A stretch of DNA of 64,000 nt from NCBI GenBank assembly GCA_030745875.1, contig JASLNT010000059.1:140564-204563 (forward strand). Reading direction: 5' to 3'. Both the position numbers and the translations under genes were made by a program. The stretch comes from Phycisphaerae bacterium. Its GTDB lineage: Bacteria > Planctomycetota > Phycisphaerae > SM23-33. The notes below the pieces were generated by a model, which worked only from the letters and a program-made list of their open reading frames with translations, was not told the origin of the DNA and did not search any database. Below are positions 25,488 through 35,800 of the stretch, in pieces (position 1 is the stretch's first letter; every line of letters begins with the position of its first letter).

Positions 25488-28400
25488 ATGACTGGAATTA
25501 TGCGATCTTCTATTCTTGCTGTTGTGTTGTCGGCGTGTTTGGCGACTGCGGGCGCAGAGTCCGCCCCGCTGCATCCAAAGACCGTGCGGTTGGGATTGTA
25601 TCCGTATCTGCGGGGGAATCCTTCAGCCGAGCGAATGGCGCGGGGCAAGCTATTCCAAGCCGAACTTGCCAGCATCGAAAGGGCGTGGGGTAAAGCGAAA
25701 ACACCCGCCGAGCGGGCGAAGCTTAAGTCCGGCCTCAACCGTATCGCCGCCGCCCTGAAAAGCGTTCCGCCGATACGAATGAATCCGTACGACGCCCAGA
25801 TCGCAGCGAATCTCAAGGCGATGAAGTCCGCCCGGACGCCCCGTCGCATTCGGGCGATTGAGGCGCTGGGGTATCTTCGCGCGTATCGCTGCGCCGGGGC
25901 GGTTGCTGAGTTGATGGGCGATGAATCGATCGAACTCCGGCGACAGGTCGCCGAAACTCTTGCGTGGATCGGCGGGCGAGCCGAAGTTCCGATCCTCCTG
26001 AAGGCGATGGATGATCCCGATTGGGCCGTGCGCCAGGGAGCGTGCGCAGCACTGCAGAACATCACCGGTATGGAACTGCCCCTGGACGCGCTGGCGGGCG
26101 AAGAAACTCAGCGCAAGCAGGTCGGAGTCTGGCGAGCGTGGTGGAACTCCGTTCCGCCCGGAAAGACGCCCGCCGAGCTGGTCAAGCTGGCCGGCTCGGA
26201 CGATCTGAACCTGCGATTGCGTGCGGTCCGCGCCGCCGGTTCGCTCGGCGGGGACGGGGCGACGGAGCTTGTGATAAGAACCCTCCGCGCCAGCGAGCCC
26301 GACAAAACCGCCGCCCGCAATTTGGTCAATGTGTTCGCCCCGGCCGACAAACGCGACCAGACCCCCTTTACGATCGTGCAGGCCGCCCTCCGCTCGCTCG
26401 GACGCCTGGGCGACCCGAAAGGGTTTGTCGTCCTGCGCGAATACCTTGGAAAGGTCCAGTTCGCCCGATACGCCTCCGACGGGCTCGGCCAGTACGGTCG
26501 CCCCCAAGCCGCCGCGGCGCTGCTGGAGGCCGCAGATATGTACGTCCCCGGTCTCAAAGGGCGTCTTCAGCGGGCCAGCGACGACGTCGAATGGCCCGCC
26601 AATCCGCTGAGCACCGCTTTTGCGATCTACTCAGCGCTGCTGCGCCTTCCGGTGGAGGGCGACAATCTTAATCGCCTGGTCGAGATCGCCCACGGAGCCG
26701 TCGGGCAGGTGCGGAAGCAGCACGATCGAGGCGTGTTCTACAAGCCCGAAGCCACGCGCGTCGTCGGGCGATACGTTCTGGAAATGACGGGTCTGCGGCG
26801 AGTGTGCGTTCAGCACGTTCTTGAGTCGCTCCGGGTCGCCGAAAAACGCGACGACCTGCCTGCTGCGCCCATGGAAATCAAGCGGCTGGCCGGATCGTAC
26901 AAGGAGGAACTCCTGCCCGGTTTCTGCGACGCGTCTGATGCTCCGGCGCTTATCAAGCTGCTGACGAACAAATCCAATCGCGTGCGGATCATGGCGTGCA
27001 AGGCGCTGATGTTCGCCCGCGCAACCGACGCGGTCGCGCCGATTGCAAAACTTCTGTCTGGATCGAAGTCCGAGGCCGACTACGGGTTCGTTCGCGATTT
27101 CCTGCTCGACCCGCACCGCGACCCGTCGGGCAGGTGGCGGGGGACTTTCGCTCGAGCGCTCGGAGCCCTGGGCGCAAACGACCAGGTCCCGCTGCTGGCG
27201 AAGATTATGAACGATACGCGCTCGGTGCTCGACGTGCGCTACGCCGCCGCCCGAGCCCTTTCCGATCTCGACACGCCCCAGGCGCTGGCCGCCCTGAAAC
27301 CGGCTGCAAAATCACACGACTTCCACAACATTCGCCTGCTGGCGCGAGAAGTTCTTTTCCGTCACGGCGTCAGGCTAGATCCGATCACGGTCCCGATTCC
27401 CAACACGCCGCCTGCGACCGACGCTCCGCAAACAACCGGGCTTGGTCCGGCGATTGTCTTCATCAAGGGCAATCACATCATGCCCGACTACTACCTGACC
27501 GACATCTGGCGCCAGACATACTGCCTTACCGATTCAGGCGGACCGGAGTATCGCGTCGGCGACAACCTGTTTGTCCTGCGCCCGGCGCGTCCGGACGGGA
27601 AACTCACCGCCCTGACCAGGTTCAAAGACGGATGGGTCGCCAGTTGCGAAGTGTCCTACGATGGAAAGAAAGTGCTCTTCACACGCCGCACCGACGCCAA
27701 TCCGTGGTGGCAGGTCTTCGAGATCCGAGCCGACGGATCCGGTATGCGCCAGCTTACCACCGGCCCGTATCATCACCTGAACCCAGCATACCTGCCCGAC
27801 GGGCGGATCGTGCTGGCGACCACTCGCCTGGGTTTCCGCGACGAATATCACGGCCAGCAGTGCTCGGCGCTGGCGGTGATGAACGCAGACGGATCGGACC
27901 TGCACCTTATCGCCGCCAACGCCGGACGCGACTGCGAACCCACCGTCGCCCCCGACGGGCGGATACTGTTCAACCGCCTCGACGTGTTCTACAACATGAC
28001 CAAAGCCGAAATGACCATCCAGTCGGTCTTTCCCGACGGGACGGGCAACGTAACGCTGTACGGACCCGAGCGGCGGGCGTTTTGGGCCAAAAAGTTCGGT
28101 CCGAAGACCGAGAACTGGTACGAGCATCCGTACAGTTGGATGCACGATCGCCATCGCGTTGTCACCATAACCCAGCCCCAACCGCTGACCTCAACCGGCG
28201 AGATCGTAGCCTGCAGCGGGCTCGGGCTGATCGCCTTCAAGACGCGCTTCGGCGAGCGATTTCTCCACAAGACCGACATGGCGCTGACCACCCCGTTTCC
28301 GATCAGCGATCGGCGCTTCCTCTGCGCCGCCAGCGAGCGGAACTCGCCCTACGGAGTCCCGCACAAACGCTGGTACGATTCCCGCATTCGCCCGGGCGAT

Positions 28401-29198
28401 CCCGAAACGGTAAAGCGAATTCAACTCCTCGACCCCAATCGCGTCTACAGCGCGAAGATGCAGCGCTACTCGCACGAGCTTCTGAAGAAGCTGAAAGCCG
28501 ACCTCGGTCTGTACGTGTTCGACGCCGAGACCGCAAAGTTCACGCTGGTCTACAACGATCCCGACACCGCCGACTTCGAGCCCCGCCCGCTGGCCCGGCG
28601 GAAACGCCCGCCGATCCACCCGGACAAGGTAGCCCGCGGAACGTTCACCGGGCGCATCCTATGTCAATCGGTCTTCACCTCGCGCCGGAAACGCATCGCG
28701 CCGCGCGCCAAGTGGATACGCATAATCGAAGGCCAGCCCCTCGTCCACAAGTTCACGCGCAACGGCGACGGAAGGCCCAGATCGTCCCACAACTTCGATC
28801 CAGAACTGAGCAACCACCAGGGAACGCTCGGAAGGGTTCTGGGTACGGTTCCACTGGCCGCTGACGGGTCGTTCGCACTCGAAGTGCCCGCCGACCGCCT
28901 GATCCAATGTCAGGCCCTCGACGCCGACCGCCAGGTCGTGGGCAATCAGATCCAGTGGATATATGTCCGCCCGGGCGAGAGTCGCGGTTGTGTGGGTTGT
29001 CACAATAATCCCGCCGCCGCCCCGATCCCCAAAGCCCGACCAAGAGCCATGCTGACGGCCCCGCTGAAGGTCCTTCCGATCGGTCACGAATTCGAGTACG
29101 AAGCCCGCCCCTGGCGCCGCAACGACCCGATAGTGCTCGACTCAATTGAAGAACGTCTCAGAACGGTCCTGTCGCTGGAACTACTCGGACGTCAGTAA
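25488..29198 (+). CDS. secreted HEAT-repeat / beta-propeller c-type cytochrome related to hydrazine synthase alpha
   Basis: A 1236-residue exported protein. A signal peptide ends near ATAGAESA. Residues ~105-640 are HEAT-type helical repeats (AIEALGYLRAYRCAGAVAELM, RQVAETLAWIGGRAEVPILL, FARALGALGANDQVPLL). Residues ~650-1100 form a beta-propeller with TolB-like blades (FEIRADGSGMRQLT, HLNPAYLPDGRIVLATTR, VAPDGRILFNRLD). One heme c site, C1168-VGCH, follows the segment LGTVPLAADGSFALEVPADRLIQCQALDADRQ, the same layout as the other propeller cytochromes here and as hydrazine synthase alpha. The second heme and the C-terminal cytochrome domain are missing. ATG 25500 is an alternative start, because a TACAAT box at 25474-25479 leaves almost no leader for ATG 25488. 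Electron transfer or scaffold role outside the cytoplasm is inferred. Confidence 0.72.
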   Translation: MTGIMRSSILAVVLSACLATAGAESAPLHPKTVRLGLYPYLRGNPSAERMARGKLFQAELASIERAWGKAKTPAERAKLKSGLNRIAAALKSVPPIRMNPYDAQIAANLKAMKSARTPRRIRAIEALGYLRAYRCAGAVAELMGDESIELRRQVAETLAWIGGRAEVPILLKAMDDPDWAVRQGACAALQNITGMELPLDALAGEETQRKQVGVWRAWWNSVPPGKTPAELVKLAGSDDLNLRLRAVRAAGSLGGDGATELVIRTLRASEPDKTAARNLVNVFAPADKRDQTPFTIVQAALRSLGRLGDPKGFVVLREYLGKVQFARYASDGLGQYGRPQAAAALLEAADMYVPGLKGRLQRASDDVEWPANPLSTAFAIYSALLRLPVEGDNLNRLVEIAHGAVGQVRKQHDRGVFYKPEATRVVGRYVLEMTGLRRVCVQHVLESLRVAEKRDDLPAAPMEIKRLAGSYKEELLPGFCDASDAPALIKLLTNKSNRVRIMACKALMFARATDAVAPIAKLLSGSKSEADYGFVRDFLLDPHRDPSGRWRGTFARALGALGANDQVPLLAKIMNDTRSVLDVRYAAARALSDLDTPQALAALKPAAKSHDFHNIRLLAREVLFRHGVRLDPITVPIPNTPPATDAPQTTGLGPAIVFIKGNHIMPDYYLTDIWRQTYCLTDSGGPEYRVGDNLFVLRPARPDGKLTALTRFKDGWVASCEVSYDGKKVLFTRRTDANPWWQVFEIRADGSGMRQLTTGPYHHLNPAYLPDGRIVLATTRLGFRDEYHGQQCSALAVMNADGSDLHLIAANAGRDCEPTVAPDGRILFNRLDVFYNMTKAEMTIQSVFPDGTGNVTLYGPERRAFWAKKFGPKTENWYEHPYSWMHDRHRVVTITQPQPLTSTGEIVACSGLGLIAFKTRFGERFLHKTDMALTTPFPISDRRFLCAASERNSPYGVPHKRWYDSRIRPGDPETVKRIQLLDPNRVYSAKMQRYSHELLKKLKADLGLYVFDAETAKFTLVYNDPDTADFEPRPLARRKRPPIHPDKVARGTFTGRILCQSVFTSRRKRIAPRAKWIRIIEGQPLVHKFTRNGDGRPRSSHNFDPELSNHQGTLGRVLGTVPLAADGSFALEVPADRLIQCQALDADRQVVGNQIQWIYVRPGESRGCVGCHNNPAAAPIPKARPRAMLTAPLKVLPIGHEFEYEARPWRRNDPIVLDSIEERLRTVLSLELLGRQ

Positions 29199-29286
29199 GC
29201 GGCGATCGGCGGTCAGGCGCCGCCCGGCGCCGCTCGCCGTGCGGCGCGCAGCGTCAGCGACTCGCCCCAAACGCCTTTGTCGCCGC

Positions 29287-30405
29287 TTACACCGATGAGA
29301 TTATCTTGTTCCTCTGTTCGTCGTATTCCTGTCCAGTGATCGCGCCCTGTTCCAGCAGACGCTGGAGCTCCGCCAGGCGGGCCTGGTTTGAATGCGCGCC
29401 GGGAGACGCCACCACCGCCGGAACCACCACCGGAACCACCGCCGGAGCCGGAACCACCAGCGGGACCACAGGTTCGTTCTGCAACGAGATCGCCAACGCC
29501 GCCAGCCCCAGAGGCAGTATCAGGAACAGACCCGTAATCCACAGGATCATCTTAAGCATCCCCAGTGCGACCGGTCCGATCTGAGCTTCGGGAACCTGGG
29601 AGAAAACTATGATCAGTATGGCGATTACCAGCGTGATCGATCCGATCACCAGACACGTATAAGTGCTTGAGCCCATAGACTTCGCTGCGCTGCTCCGGCG
29701 TCCGGGAACGTTACAGAAGGAAATAATCGCAGCGATCGCCCACAGCAGTATTGTCAGGCCGATAAATGCTCCGGTTGCGGCGGGGGCTCCTCTTTCCATC
29801 TTGATCAGATTCACAGGGACCATTATCAGGCATGACTCCGCCTTCCCGGACGATAACGGAATGAGCAGTCCGCCCAGGAGCATCGCGCCGCCCAGGATGC
29901 CCATTATCGATGCAAATAAGCTGCGCGGGCGCTGGGTTTTGGCCAGGCTGCCGGCAAGCAGACCGGTGACTCCGAACAGGATCAGAACGTAGATCAGCAT
30001 GATGTCCTTGGCGCCGCGGGGCATCAGATTCAGAGCGTGCTGGGTGTCTGTGTCGAACAGCGTCGTAAGGTACATGAAAACGCCCAGGCCCGTTACTATG
30101 ATCCCGCACGCCAGTTTTGGAACCGCGGCGCCCACGATGATGATGATGACCCCAGCGATGGCGGGGAAGGCGGCTCCGATCCGCGTCATTGCAGGGATAT
30201 CCGCCTTGGAAGTGAGGATCTCAATATTGATGAACTTCGCCTTGTATTCGACCTTTCCCGGGTTGCGGAACGACCTTCCCGAATATCCCGCCTGGACTTT
30301 CGGCATGAAGAAGGCCGCCAGCAGGATAATACCAAGCCATATTAGCCCGCTCCGTCTCATGGTCTGATTATTCATCTCCGCCGGTATCTGACCTGCTTGA
30401 GTCAT
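29287..30405 (-). CDS. multi-pass membrane protein with C-terminal SHOCT domain
   Basis: A 372-residue protein with about eight hydrophobic segments (for example LIWLGIILLAAFFM, IAGVIIIIVGAAV, LIYVLILFGVTGLLAG, LVIGSITLVIAILIIVF, ILWITGLFLILPLGLAALAI), then a Pro/Val-rich linker of PVVVPAV-type repeats and a terminal ~30-residue SHOCT domain (LAELQRLLEQGAITGQEYDEQRNKII). GGAAGGA precedes the ATG at 9-base spacing. SHOCT domains are short helical oligomerisation elements. Function unknown; nothing in the context fixes it, since it stands alone on the minus strand between a propeller cytochrome and a RAYT transposase. Confidence 0.75.
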   Translation of the reverse strand: MTQAGQIPAEMNNQTMRRSGLIWLGIILLAAFFMPKVQAGYSGRSFRNPGKVEYKAKFINIEILTSKADIPAMTRIGAAFPAIAGVIIIIVGAAVPKLACGIIVTGLGVFMYLTTLFDTDTQHALNLMPRGAKDIMLIYVLILFGVTGLLAGSLAKTQRPRSLFASIMGILGGAMLLGGLLIPLSSGKAESCLIMVPVNLIKMERGAPAATGAFIGLTILLWAIAAIISFCNVPGRRSSAAKSMGSSTYTCLVIGSITLVIAILIIVFSQVPEAQIGPVALGMLKMILWITGLFLILPLGLAALAISLQNEPVVPLVVPAPAVVPVVVPAVVASPGAHSNQARLAELQRLLEQGAITGQEYDEQRNKIISSV

Positions 30406-30714
30406 TTGAATATCCTTCCGCTATGGATTCACTTGTGTGGAACGCTGGTCCGCCGAGAAGCCCCGTATACGCCTCGGGGCGTTTGAACGGATGACGTGTT
30501 CCCGTTTAAATTAATATATCCCATGCTATTGCCCGGCCGCCCGGCCGAACGATTTGTCACGAATCATGATACTTAGGTCTCCACCCTGCGCCTAGCAGGA
30601 ATCGAAAACCGTTTTGAACGGAGACGGAACCTGCAGCACGATCCGCCTTCGGCGCAGTCCAACACCGAAAGCGGCGCCGCGGGTAGTCTGAACAATGTGG
30701 TCGAAGCAAATCTC
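30406..30714. other. intergenic stretch upstream of the SHOCT membrane gene
   Basis: About 310 bases with no gene. It contains a small GCCCCG/CGGGGC hairpin at 30462-30482, an AT-rich patch around 30508-30522 where the membrane gene's promoter may lie, a CCCGGCCG tandem near 30536-30553, and from about 30658 the first of the GC-rich REP-like palindromes that surround the RAYT gene. Confidence 0.4.
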
Positions 30715-30750
30715 ACGACGCGCAACACCGCAAGCGGTGTCGCGCGTCGT
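30715..30750. repeat. REP-like hairpin downstream of the RAYT gene
   Basis: A 17-bp arm (30715-30731, ACGACGCGCAACACCGC) pairs with 30734-30750 with one mismatch around an AA loop. A matching half-copy lies on the other side of the RAYT gene at 31424-31445. Hairpins flanking a RAYT gene are the usual REP arrangement. Confidence 0.7.
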
Positions 30751-30766
30751 TTGCCCGGTGTTGGGT

Positions 30767-31405
30767 TCACTTGCTCTTGAACCGAGCCCCTCGTTTTCGC
30801 TTCGCGTAGGGCGAGTTGGGATTGTGTCCTTCGTGCAGCGGCCACCCATCGTAAGCCTGGACGAACGCGTGTTGCTGGGGCGGTTGGCGCATCTTGACCG
30901 GATTCTTTTCGATGTAGGCGATTGTCCTGCGAATGTCGTCGGGGTGGTCCTGGAATACGCTCCATCCGGGCCCGCCCCAGACCGGGTGATTGGGCGGTCT
31001 CGATCCGTCGCCCCGCAGCGCCTCTCGGGAACTCTGCTGCAGATTGGCGATCATCTGCTCAGCCGTGTCGCGGTGCTTCCGGATGAGCATGTGAACGTGA
31101 TCGTCCATGACCGCGCAGGCGTAACATGTGTACTTGCGCAACTTGACGGTCTCCGCGAGGCTCGTGCAGATGACCTGGCGCTCGTTTGGAGAGAATGTCA
31201 GCAGGGCGTGTTTCAGAGCGGATTGAGCGTTTTTGTAGAACTTGCGTATTTCCCATCCCGCAGGTTGCACATCCTTTCGCCCGTAGTGCAGTTCTCCCAG
31301 TGCGGTTACGACGTTCTGGCGAATGCGATGTGATGTGCTTCCCCGCGGATCGTTGGGCAACCACCATCCGTATGCGGTCCAAATCAGGTGATGGGCGATA
31401 ACCAT
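30767..31405 (-). CDS. REP-associated tyrosine transposase (RAYT, IS200/Y1 superfamily)
   Basis: A 212-residue Y1-transposase-fold protein. MDDHVHMLIRKH is the HUH metal-binding motif; the catalytic tyrosine is probably in the RRTIAYIEKNPVK segment, a conserved RAYT feature, and GGPGWSVFQDHPDD is a typical preceding stretch. ATG 31405 is chosen because conserved sequence (HHLIWTAYGWWLPNDPRGS) starts there; the longer frame runs through a REP-like repeat. RAYTs nick REP DNA and mobilise it without being mobile themselves. Two REP-like hairpins sharing the core GACGCGCRACACCGCAAGCGG flank the gene, supporting the assignment. Confidence 0.82.
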   Translation of the reverse strand: MVIAHHLIWTAYGWWLPNDPRGSTSHRIRQNVVTALGELHYGRKDVQPAGWEIRKFYKNAQSALKHALLTFSPNERQVICTSLAETVKLRKYTCYACAVMDDHVHMLIRKHRDTAEQMIANLQQSSREALRGDGSRPPNHPVWGGPGWSVFQDHPDDIRRTIAYIEKNPVKMRQPPQQHAFVQAYDGWPLHEGHNPNSPYAKRKRGARFKSK

Positions 31406-31423
31406 GGACCGATAGTAAACCAG

Positions 31424-31445
31424 CGACGCGCGACACCGCAAGCGG
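31424..31445. repeat. REP-like half element upstream of the RAYT gene
   Basis: CGACGCGCGACACCGC (31424-31439) then AAGCGG copies the left arm and loop of the hairpin at 30715-30750; the right arm is replaced by TTTTGAG after four pairing bases. Further GGCGCC-centred palindromes occur around 31528-31536 and 31545-31560. Confidence 0.55.
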
Positions 31446-31679
31446 TTTTGAGTCATGTCGCTTGGATTCGATAGAGTTCTCCCAACGACGCGCCAGACCC
31501 GTCACGGCGCCGGTGGGTGAACGTGCACGCTGTCGTCGACAAACCGCTCGCGGCGCCGCGCGAAGTTCCAACGAATCCCCGTAGATTTCCACCGCACCTA
31601 TTCCATTGTCATCGAAGACGGATCGGGATCAGTTGCAATTGCGCCAAAACGAAGCCTGTCCGCATCCAACGCCCGTTTG

Positions 31680-32111
31680 CTACTCAATCATCCGAAAAGT
31701 CCTGCCCGTCAGGGTGATGCTGTTTGGTGAGACTTCCGCCGATTCGGTGCTGTTGATTACGTAACCGCCGGCGGGAACGTCTGGCGGAAGGACTCTTGTT
31801 AGAAGCTCTCTGTCCAGGTACGTAAGGACTATCCGGGCAAGGTCTTCTGGATAATCGAACATTTCGCTGAGACCCGCGTAACCCGAGGGCGTGAACTCGG
31901 ACGCTTCGCGGCAGGCGATATCGTCGGCTCGGATTTCCATCCTGATGCGGTCGAATTCGGGCTCGATCGCTTCAGTGAACTCAGCTTTCCCCAGGACCAG
32001 CTGGTAGGCGTCCACCTGCAGGCGATCAGAATCGAAGCGCCCGTAATTCATCCCATCATTGACCGTTACGCGATTTGCGCCGACCCGCTTTCCGTTAATT
32101 GATACGATCAT
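31680..32111 (-). CDS. hypothetical protein, 143 residues
   Basis: A 143-residue acidic protein with no signal peptide and no recognised domain. Its composition and codon use look like a real gene (DNA such as IVSINGKRVGANRVTVNDG at the start and an alternating strand pattern towards the end, ITLTGRTFRMIE). It could be a small beta-rich domain. It is alone on the minus strand, upstream-adjacent to the long gap before a propeller cytochrome. Only weak ribosome-site sequence precedes the ATG (GAGCGAA). No function can be proposed. Confidence 0.5.
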   Translation of the reverse strand: MIVSINGKRVGANRVTVNDGMNYGRFDSDRLQVDAYQLVLGKAEFTEAIEPEFDRIRMEIRADDIACREASEFTPSGYAGLSEMFDYPEDLARIVLTYLDRELLTRVLPPDVPAGGYVINSTESAEVSPNSITLTGRTFRMIE

Positions 32112-32810
32112 TTCGCTCGCCGGTTGCCGCTGTGGGCGCCGGGCTCCTTAGACTGCAATTGCGAAGTCATTATACGCCGGCCCGGCGCTGGTTTCCGCAT
32201 TTCTTTGTTTCGAACTCACAGCGATCGCTGGGGGAACTGGTCGCCCGGCGCAGGGGCTGCAGACCGCGGCGCGCGGGGGCGAGGTTCACAACCGGGCAAA
32301 AACGGGCATACCTGTGAACTATGCGAAACCGCGGCAGTGTGTCAATGGGAAATATGAGGGCGGCGAGCGTAACGGCTGCAGGGTCAGGAAGTTGAACGTT
32401 TCACAGTATACTCGGTCGCGACCGCGACGTTCGGATTATTCGGATTATATCGCTCAAAACGGGGTATGTCACAGGGTGAAAAGGTGTGAACCAATTGTGA
32501 ACTAGTCCGATCGCGCGATGCGCTGTTTGACGGTGTCCGGAGCGGGGAGGTATACTACGGGTGTCGAATTGACCCACACTCCGGATCAGTTGATCTACTC
32601 ATGGCAGGGATCGCAGAGAATGAAGAACATCATGCTATGTGCGGTTATCGCGTCGATTCCGGTCGGGGCGTTGGCCCGACGCTTGGCGCCGCCAGCGCCT
32701 CGGACTATGCGCTGGCTCATCCCGCCCAAGCCGACAAGAGCCGCATACTGTTTTACGAATCACTCGGACGGAAATTCGAGAGAGAATAACCCGCAACAGG
32801 AGAGTCTTTG
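32112..32810. other. long intergenic region before a propeller cytochrome operon
   Basis: About 700 bases with no firm gene. A TATACT box occurs near 32552-32557. A 63-codon open frame (32620-32811) starts with a signal-peptide-like sequence (MKNIMLCAVIASIPVGALA) and its TGA overlaps the next gene's ATG; it may be a leader peptide or a decayed gene start. Between 32112 and 32550 nothing definite is seen apart from GC-rich stretches and an AT-rich patch around 32425-32455. Confidence 0.35.
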
Positions 32811-35800
32811 ATGCTGCAGTCTTTCACGATCCGCACACGAGTCAGCGTATTGGCGTTCAGTGTTCTCGCGTTGTTCGCGGCGTCTGCGACGGGGGCAAAG
32901 CCTGTCAAGGTCGGCCCGAAAGCCGGCATCGCACCTACTGAGGTCCGTTTCGGTTGGATCCGCCACGAACACCAGAAGCCCAAAGTCAAGTCGCCTCGCG
33001 TCAAGTCCAATCAGACCAGCCCGTTTCGAAACAATTTCGATTCGCTGCGTCTTGCGATTGAAGACCTGACCAAGACGTTCGGGGCGAAGTATTCCAACGG
33101 CGCGAAGTACCTGGCCCAATTGGCGAGGATCGAGAAAGCCGTCAAGGCCGGCTCGGCGCCGATCAAGCCTCTGGCCGACGAGTTTGACGCGCTGTTCCAT
33201 GAAGCGTTGCTCGCCAACCCGCTGATCGACTTTGACAAGCTCCTTTTCGTTGATTCGAATAATCCGATGACTCCGCGCAACTGGTTGAGCCTGGACTCGA
33301 TCCGCGGTTCGACCCGCGCCGGCGGGGTGTCGTTGAAGGTGCTGTCTCCGGTTTCGCCTGACGGGAAGGTGACAACGCTTTTCATCCCGCCGAACAACCG
33401 CAATCTGATCGCCGTCGATTTGCACTGGGACGCACAAAAGCTGCTTTACACCGCAACCGGAATGTCCAGCCGCGCCCATCAGCTCTTCGAGGTCGATCTG
33501 CCTCCGAAGAAGGATCCCAAGAGCGGAGCGTTTGCCGTCCGCGAGATTGAGACCATCAAATACCAGGATGTCAGCAACTACGACGCATGCTACTGCCCCG
33601 ACGATTCGATCATTTTCGTAAGCACTGCGACGATGAACGGCGTGCCGTGCATCCGCGGCGGTTCGCCGATCGGCAATCTCTACCGCAGGAAGCCCGACGG
33701 GACAATCGAGCGCCTGACCAACGATCAGGACCACGACTGGCACCCTACGATGCTCGCCAACGGGCGCGTCATGTATCTCCGCTGGGACTACACCGACACG
33801 CCTCACGCCTTCAACCGGATAATGTTCTCGATGAATCCCGACGGTACGGGTCAGGCCGCGATGTACGGCAGCAATTCGTACTGGCCCAACTGCATGTTCT
33901 ACCCCAAATCCGTTCCGGGCAGCTCCACGAAGTTCGTCGCCTCGATCGTTGGTCACCACTCCGGGACCCAGGGCGGGATGTTCCTGTTCGACACCGCCAG
34001 GGGAACTTTCGAGTCTGACGGTGTTGTCCAGCAGGTTCCGGGCTACAAGAAGAGCGTCTTCCCGCGAATCGCCGACGGACTTGGTTACCGAGAGCCGAAA
34101 GTAACCACGACTCATCCGCTTTCGGACAAGTACTTCCTGGCCGCCTGCTGGCCGGGCTCGGGCTGGAGCGGAAAACGCCAGGGCATTTACCTGATGGACG
34201 CCTTCGACAACGGTTTGGAGTTGTGCAGCATTCAAGGGCGCAGCCTGCTTGAGCCCATTCCCTGGAAGAAGCGGGTCCGCCCGCCGATTATCCCCGACAA
34301 GACAGACCCGAAGGCGACGACCGGAACGGTTGTGCTAAACAATGTTTACTTCGGAAAGGGAACCGCCGGCGTGCCGAAAGGCTCGATCAAACGCCTGCGG
34401 GTCTACTCTTACAACTACGCGATGCGCCGCATGGGCGGGCAGTCCGACCGCGTCGGCATTGATGGGCCTTGGGACGTGCGAGTGATTCACGGGACCGTGC
34501 CCGTTGAAGACGACGGAAGCGCCAGCTTCACCGTTCCTGCGATGACTCCGATCGCTATCCAGCCGCTCGACGCCGAAGGCAAGGCCGTCCAGTTGATGCG
34601 AAGCTGGTTCACCTGCCGGCCGGGCGAGGTGCTCTCGTGCATCGGCTGCCACGAAGACCCCAACACCGTGCCCCAACCGCAGGCAGTCAAGGCCGCCAAG
34701 CGTTCCCCCTCGAAAATCACGCCCTGGTACGGACCCGTGCGGGGATTCAGCTTTAATCGCGAGGTCCAGCCCGTGCTGGACAAATTCTGCGTCGGCTGCC
34801 ATAACGCCAAGACCACGAAGAAGCTGCCGAGCGGGCGGAAGATCCCCAATCTGACGCTCCGTGAGGATGTCGTGATCACCGACACCGGATCGGTCAAGAG
34901 GATCAAGAAGACAAGCAGACCGGCTAAGACTCTCGCCCAGCAGATCGACGATCCGGTCCTGTACAAGGACAAGTTCGCCGAGTCCAAGGGCAAGAGCTAC
35001 GGCGGGGCCCATTTCCCTCCGGCGTATCTCGAACTGTTCCGGTTCGCCAGGAGCGCCACGCTGGAAAGCGATCTGCACATGCTCACTCCTTACGACTACC
35101 ACGCCGATCAGACCAAGCTGGTCCAGATGCTCAAGAAAGGGCACCACGGAGTTCGCCTTGACGCCGAAGGCTGGAGCAGAATCGTAACGTGGATTGACTT
35201 TAACACGCCGGCCCACGGAACATGGGCCGAGATCACCAACCCGCAATTTCCGAAGGATTATTCCAAGAGACGCGGCGAGTTGATGAAACGCTACGCCGGG
35301 ATCGATTTCGATCCGGAAACCGCCGAGGTTCCGCCAGCCGCGGCGATCGAGCCGATCGAGCCGATGAAGGTCTCGCCGCCGGCGTCGATCCGCGACAAGT
35401 TCCCGGCAAAGGTTGACGCCAAGTCGCTGGCCGAAGCAAGGGATTCCGCATCGGGCAAACTGCGAACCGTCACGTTCGATCTGTCGAAGGACAAGGAGAT
35501 TCTCGAAAAGAAGTACGCGGCGATACTGGATCCCAGGAAGCGCCCCAGGCTGGATCCGAAAACGTTGAAAATGACGTTCGTACGCATTCCGTCGGGATCG
35601 TACGTCACCGGCAATGTCAACGGGGCGGAGGACGAGTGGGGCCAGCGGAAAGTCGTCGTCGAAGAACCGTTCTGGATCGCCACTACCGAAACGACGAACG
35701 AGTTGTTCAACCTGTTCGATCCAGCCCACGATTCCCGCCTCGACAGCAATGAGCGGCTGCATTTCGGTGACGGAGCCATACGGGGTTTCCCGCTGAACGG

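Noticed and set aside
32760..34235. A long antisense frame across the propeller cytochrome at 32811
   Set aside because: Low-complexity Arg/Val/His-rich translation with no motif; the sense frame has heme motifs and a signal peptide.
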